Below the pieces are notes generated by a model. The model had not been told where the DNA came from and did not search any database. It saw only the letters and a program-made list of their open reading frames with translations. This document shows positions 5,980-6,942 of a DNA stretch of 6,942 bases, in pieces. Made by a program: the position numbers and the translations under genes. The number at the start of each line of letters is the position of its first letter. The stretch's first letter is position 1. Source of the DNA: Burkholderiales bacterium (GTDB lineage Bacteria; Pseudomonadota; Gammaproteobacteria; Burkholderiales; Burkholderiaceae_C); assembly GCA_947474415.1 (NCBI GenBank), contig CANJKD010000123.1, positions 1 through 6,942 on the forward strand, read 5' to 3'.

Positions 5980-6786
5980 GTCGCCAACACCGACCGCGCG
6001 CAGCGCGGCATCCAGAGTATCGAGGTGGGCGGGCAGCTGCTGCTGGCCCTGGTTCACCACGGCCGGCCGATGGCGCTGAAAGACCTTGCGTTCGAGGCCG
6101 GCATGGCGCCGGCCAAGGCGCACCCTTACCTTGTCAGCTTCGGCCGCATCGGCTTGATCGAGCAAGATGCAAACACCGGCCACTATTTCCTCGGCCTGCT
6201 GGCGCTGCAGCTCGGCATGATCAGCCTGCAGCAAGCCAACCCGGTGCAGGTGGCCACGCCGCTGCTCGGCGCGCTCGCGCAGCGCATCGGCCACACCGTG
6301 GCCATCGCCGTCTGGGGTGCGCGCGGCGCCACCATCGTGCGGCTGGAGGCATCGCCTGCGGCGGTGCACGTCAACATGCGGCATGGCACGGTGTTTTCGC
6401 CCACCAACACCGCGTCGGGCCGGCTGTTTGCGGCCTATCTCGATGCCGCGCTGATGAAGCAACGCATCGACGACGTACGCCGGCACCGCAGCGCGAACCC
6501 CGAGTCGTCAGTGCCCGGCATGCCGGCAGCGGCTCCGCTGCCGAGCTGGCGCGAGTTCGAGCGCCAACTCGAAGAGGTGCGAGCCCACGGTCTGAGCCGA
6601 TCGGTGGGCGAAGTGTTGCCCGGCGTGAACGCGATGGCCGCGCCGGTGTTCGACCACACCGGTGCGATCGTCCTTGCCATCACCGCGATCGGCCCGGCGG
6701 CGGTGTTCGATACGCGCTGGGACGGCGCAGTGGCACGCGCGCTGCGCGAATGTGCCGCGCAGGTGTCGCAGCGGCTTGGGGCGTGA
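5977..6786 (+). CDS. IclR-family transcriptional regulator of the homogentisate operon
   Basis: 269 residues when started at TTG 5977, the normal length for the family. Residues about 10-75 form the winged helix-turn-helix (QSIEVGGQLLLAL, then MALKDLAFEAGMAPAKAHPYLVSF as helix-turn-recognition helix, with GHYFLG as the wing). Residues about 85-269 form the effector-binding domain, with GRLFAAY, the conserved GLSRSVGEVLPGVNAMAAPVFDHTG and AIVLAITAIGP. TTG is preferred because AAGGA at 5967-5971 stands 5 bases before it and the conserved domain begins directly after. An in-frame ATG at 5833 would add 48 residues of atypical composition, read through the operator region, and lacks a good ribosome site. 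It is divergent from the catabolic operon, the usual arrangement for an IclR regulator and its target; HmgR of P. putida, which represses hmg genes, is also IclR-type. The inducer may be homogentisate or the hydroxylase substrate; sequence does not decide. Confidence 0.92.
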   Translation: MVANTDRAQRGIQSIEVGGQLLLALVHHGRPMALKDLAFEAGMAPAKAHPYLVSFGRIGLIEQDANTGHYFLGLLALQLGMISLQQANPVQVATPLLGALAQRIGHTVAIAVWGARGATIVRLEASPAAVHVNMRHGTVFSPTNTASGRLFAAYLDAALMKQRIDDVRRHRSANPESSVPGMPAAAPLPSWREFERQLEEVRAHGLSRSVGEVLPGVNAMAAPVFDHTGAIVLAITAIGPAAVFDTRWDGAVARALRECAAQVSQRLGA

Positions 6787-6942
6787 TCGACGCACTGATA
6801 CTAAGTTGCGTTCAAAGATATAGAAGTTATCCATTTGAACCCTGTCATTGATCGGGTTCGAATCGGATCGGCTTCGAGGGCGACGAGTCCGTTGGTGAGT
6901 GCCCTCTCGACTCCGTCGAGGTTGGCGAAGACGTGGTTGGCG
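6787..6942 (-). mobile_element. Probable end of an insertion sequence
   Basis: The stretch from about 6801 to 6840 is noticeably more AT-rich than its surroundings and includes the transposase stop, as expected for the end of an insertion sequence. The exact boundary, target duplication (TA for IS630) and terminal repeat cannot be placed because the other end is outside the window. Confidence 0.4.
6801..6942 (-). CDS. Transposase, C-terminal fragment, probably IS630 family (5' part beyond window)
   Basis: An open minus-strand frame enters from the right edge and ends with TAG at 6803-6801. The last 46 residues read NHVFANLDGVERALTNG, then LVALEADPIRTRSMTGFKWI and TSISLNAT. The pattern of an acidic helix, a leucine-rich segment, a DP(x)R(x)RS turn and a final W-I resembles the C-terminal tails of IS630/Tc1-type transposases, which end in similar form shortly before the terminal inverted repeat. 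Only the tail is visible, so the catalytic DDE residues cannot be checked and the family call is from recollection. It ends 14 bp past the iclR stop, tail to tail with it. Whether the gene is intact cannot be judged here. Confidence 0.55.
   Translation of the reverse strand, partial: ANHVFANLDGVERALTNGLVALEADPIRTRSMTGFKWITSISLNAT

Noticed and set aside
5485..6486. 333-codon minus-strand open frame across the divergent region
   Set aside because: It would run antisense through iclR, cross the operator region and overlap the hydroxylase gene in another frame; no motif supports it.

Overview
The window is GC-rich and codon-dense. Its protein content (a Burkholderiales-type MiaB, a small secreted protein encoded next to miaB, and a homogentisate cluster run by an IclR regulator) suggests a betaproteobacterium of the order Burkholderiales, perhaps the Rubrivivax/Leptothrix/Rhizobacter neighbourhood. 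The order is a moderately confident inference; the genus is a guess.

Layout. (1) Positions 1-1630, minus strand: a small secreted protein of unknown function followed by miaB, with start and stop codons overlapping as ATGA. miaB runs off the left edge and carries a 30-bp-period duplication at its N-terminus. (2) Positions 1750-2364, plus strand: a LysE/RhtB-family exporter, divergent from the first block and convergent with the next. (3) Positions 2416-5768, minus strand: a catabolic operon of a class A flavoprotein aromatic hydroxylase, a 68-residue DUF2783 protein and homogentisate 1,2-dioxygenase (hmgA). (4) Positions 5769-5976: a divergent regulatory region of about 200 bp with an AT-rich core that carries clear inverted repeats. 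(5) Positions 5977-6786, plus strand: an IclR-family regulator whose start is most likely a TTG. (6) From 6801 to the right edge, minus strand: the C-terminal end of a transposase, probably of the IS630 family.

How the genes work together. A large flavoprotein hydroxylase with a tiny partner protein, placed directly before homogentisate dioxygenase, matches the two-component 3-hydroxyphenylacetate 6-hydroxylase MhaAB described in Pseudomonas putida U, which makes homogentisate. The likely scheme is: 3-hydroxyphenylacetate (or a close analogue) is para-hydroxylated to homogentisate by the hydroxylase pair, HmgA opens the ring to maleylacetoacetate, and the divergent IclR protein controls the operon through the inverted repeats. 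The two later enzymes, maleylacetoacetate isomerase and fumarylacetoacetase, are not in this window. miaB, the secreted protein and the LysE exporter have no evident link to this pathway.

I found no tRNA, rRNA, CRISPR array or riboswitch, and no stretch over 300 bases without a gene. The most distinctive items are the hydroxylase/DUF2783/hmgA operon with its operator-like repeats and the in-frame duplication in MiaB. I do not see an entirely new kind of system.
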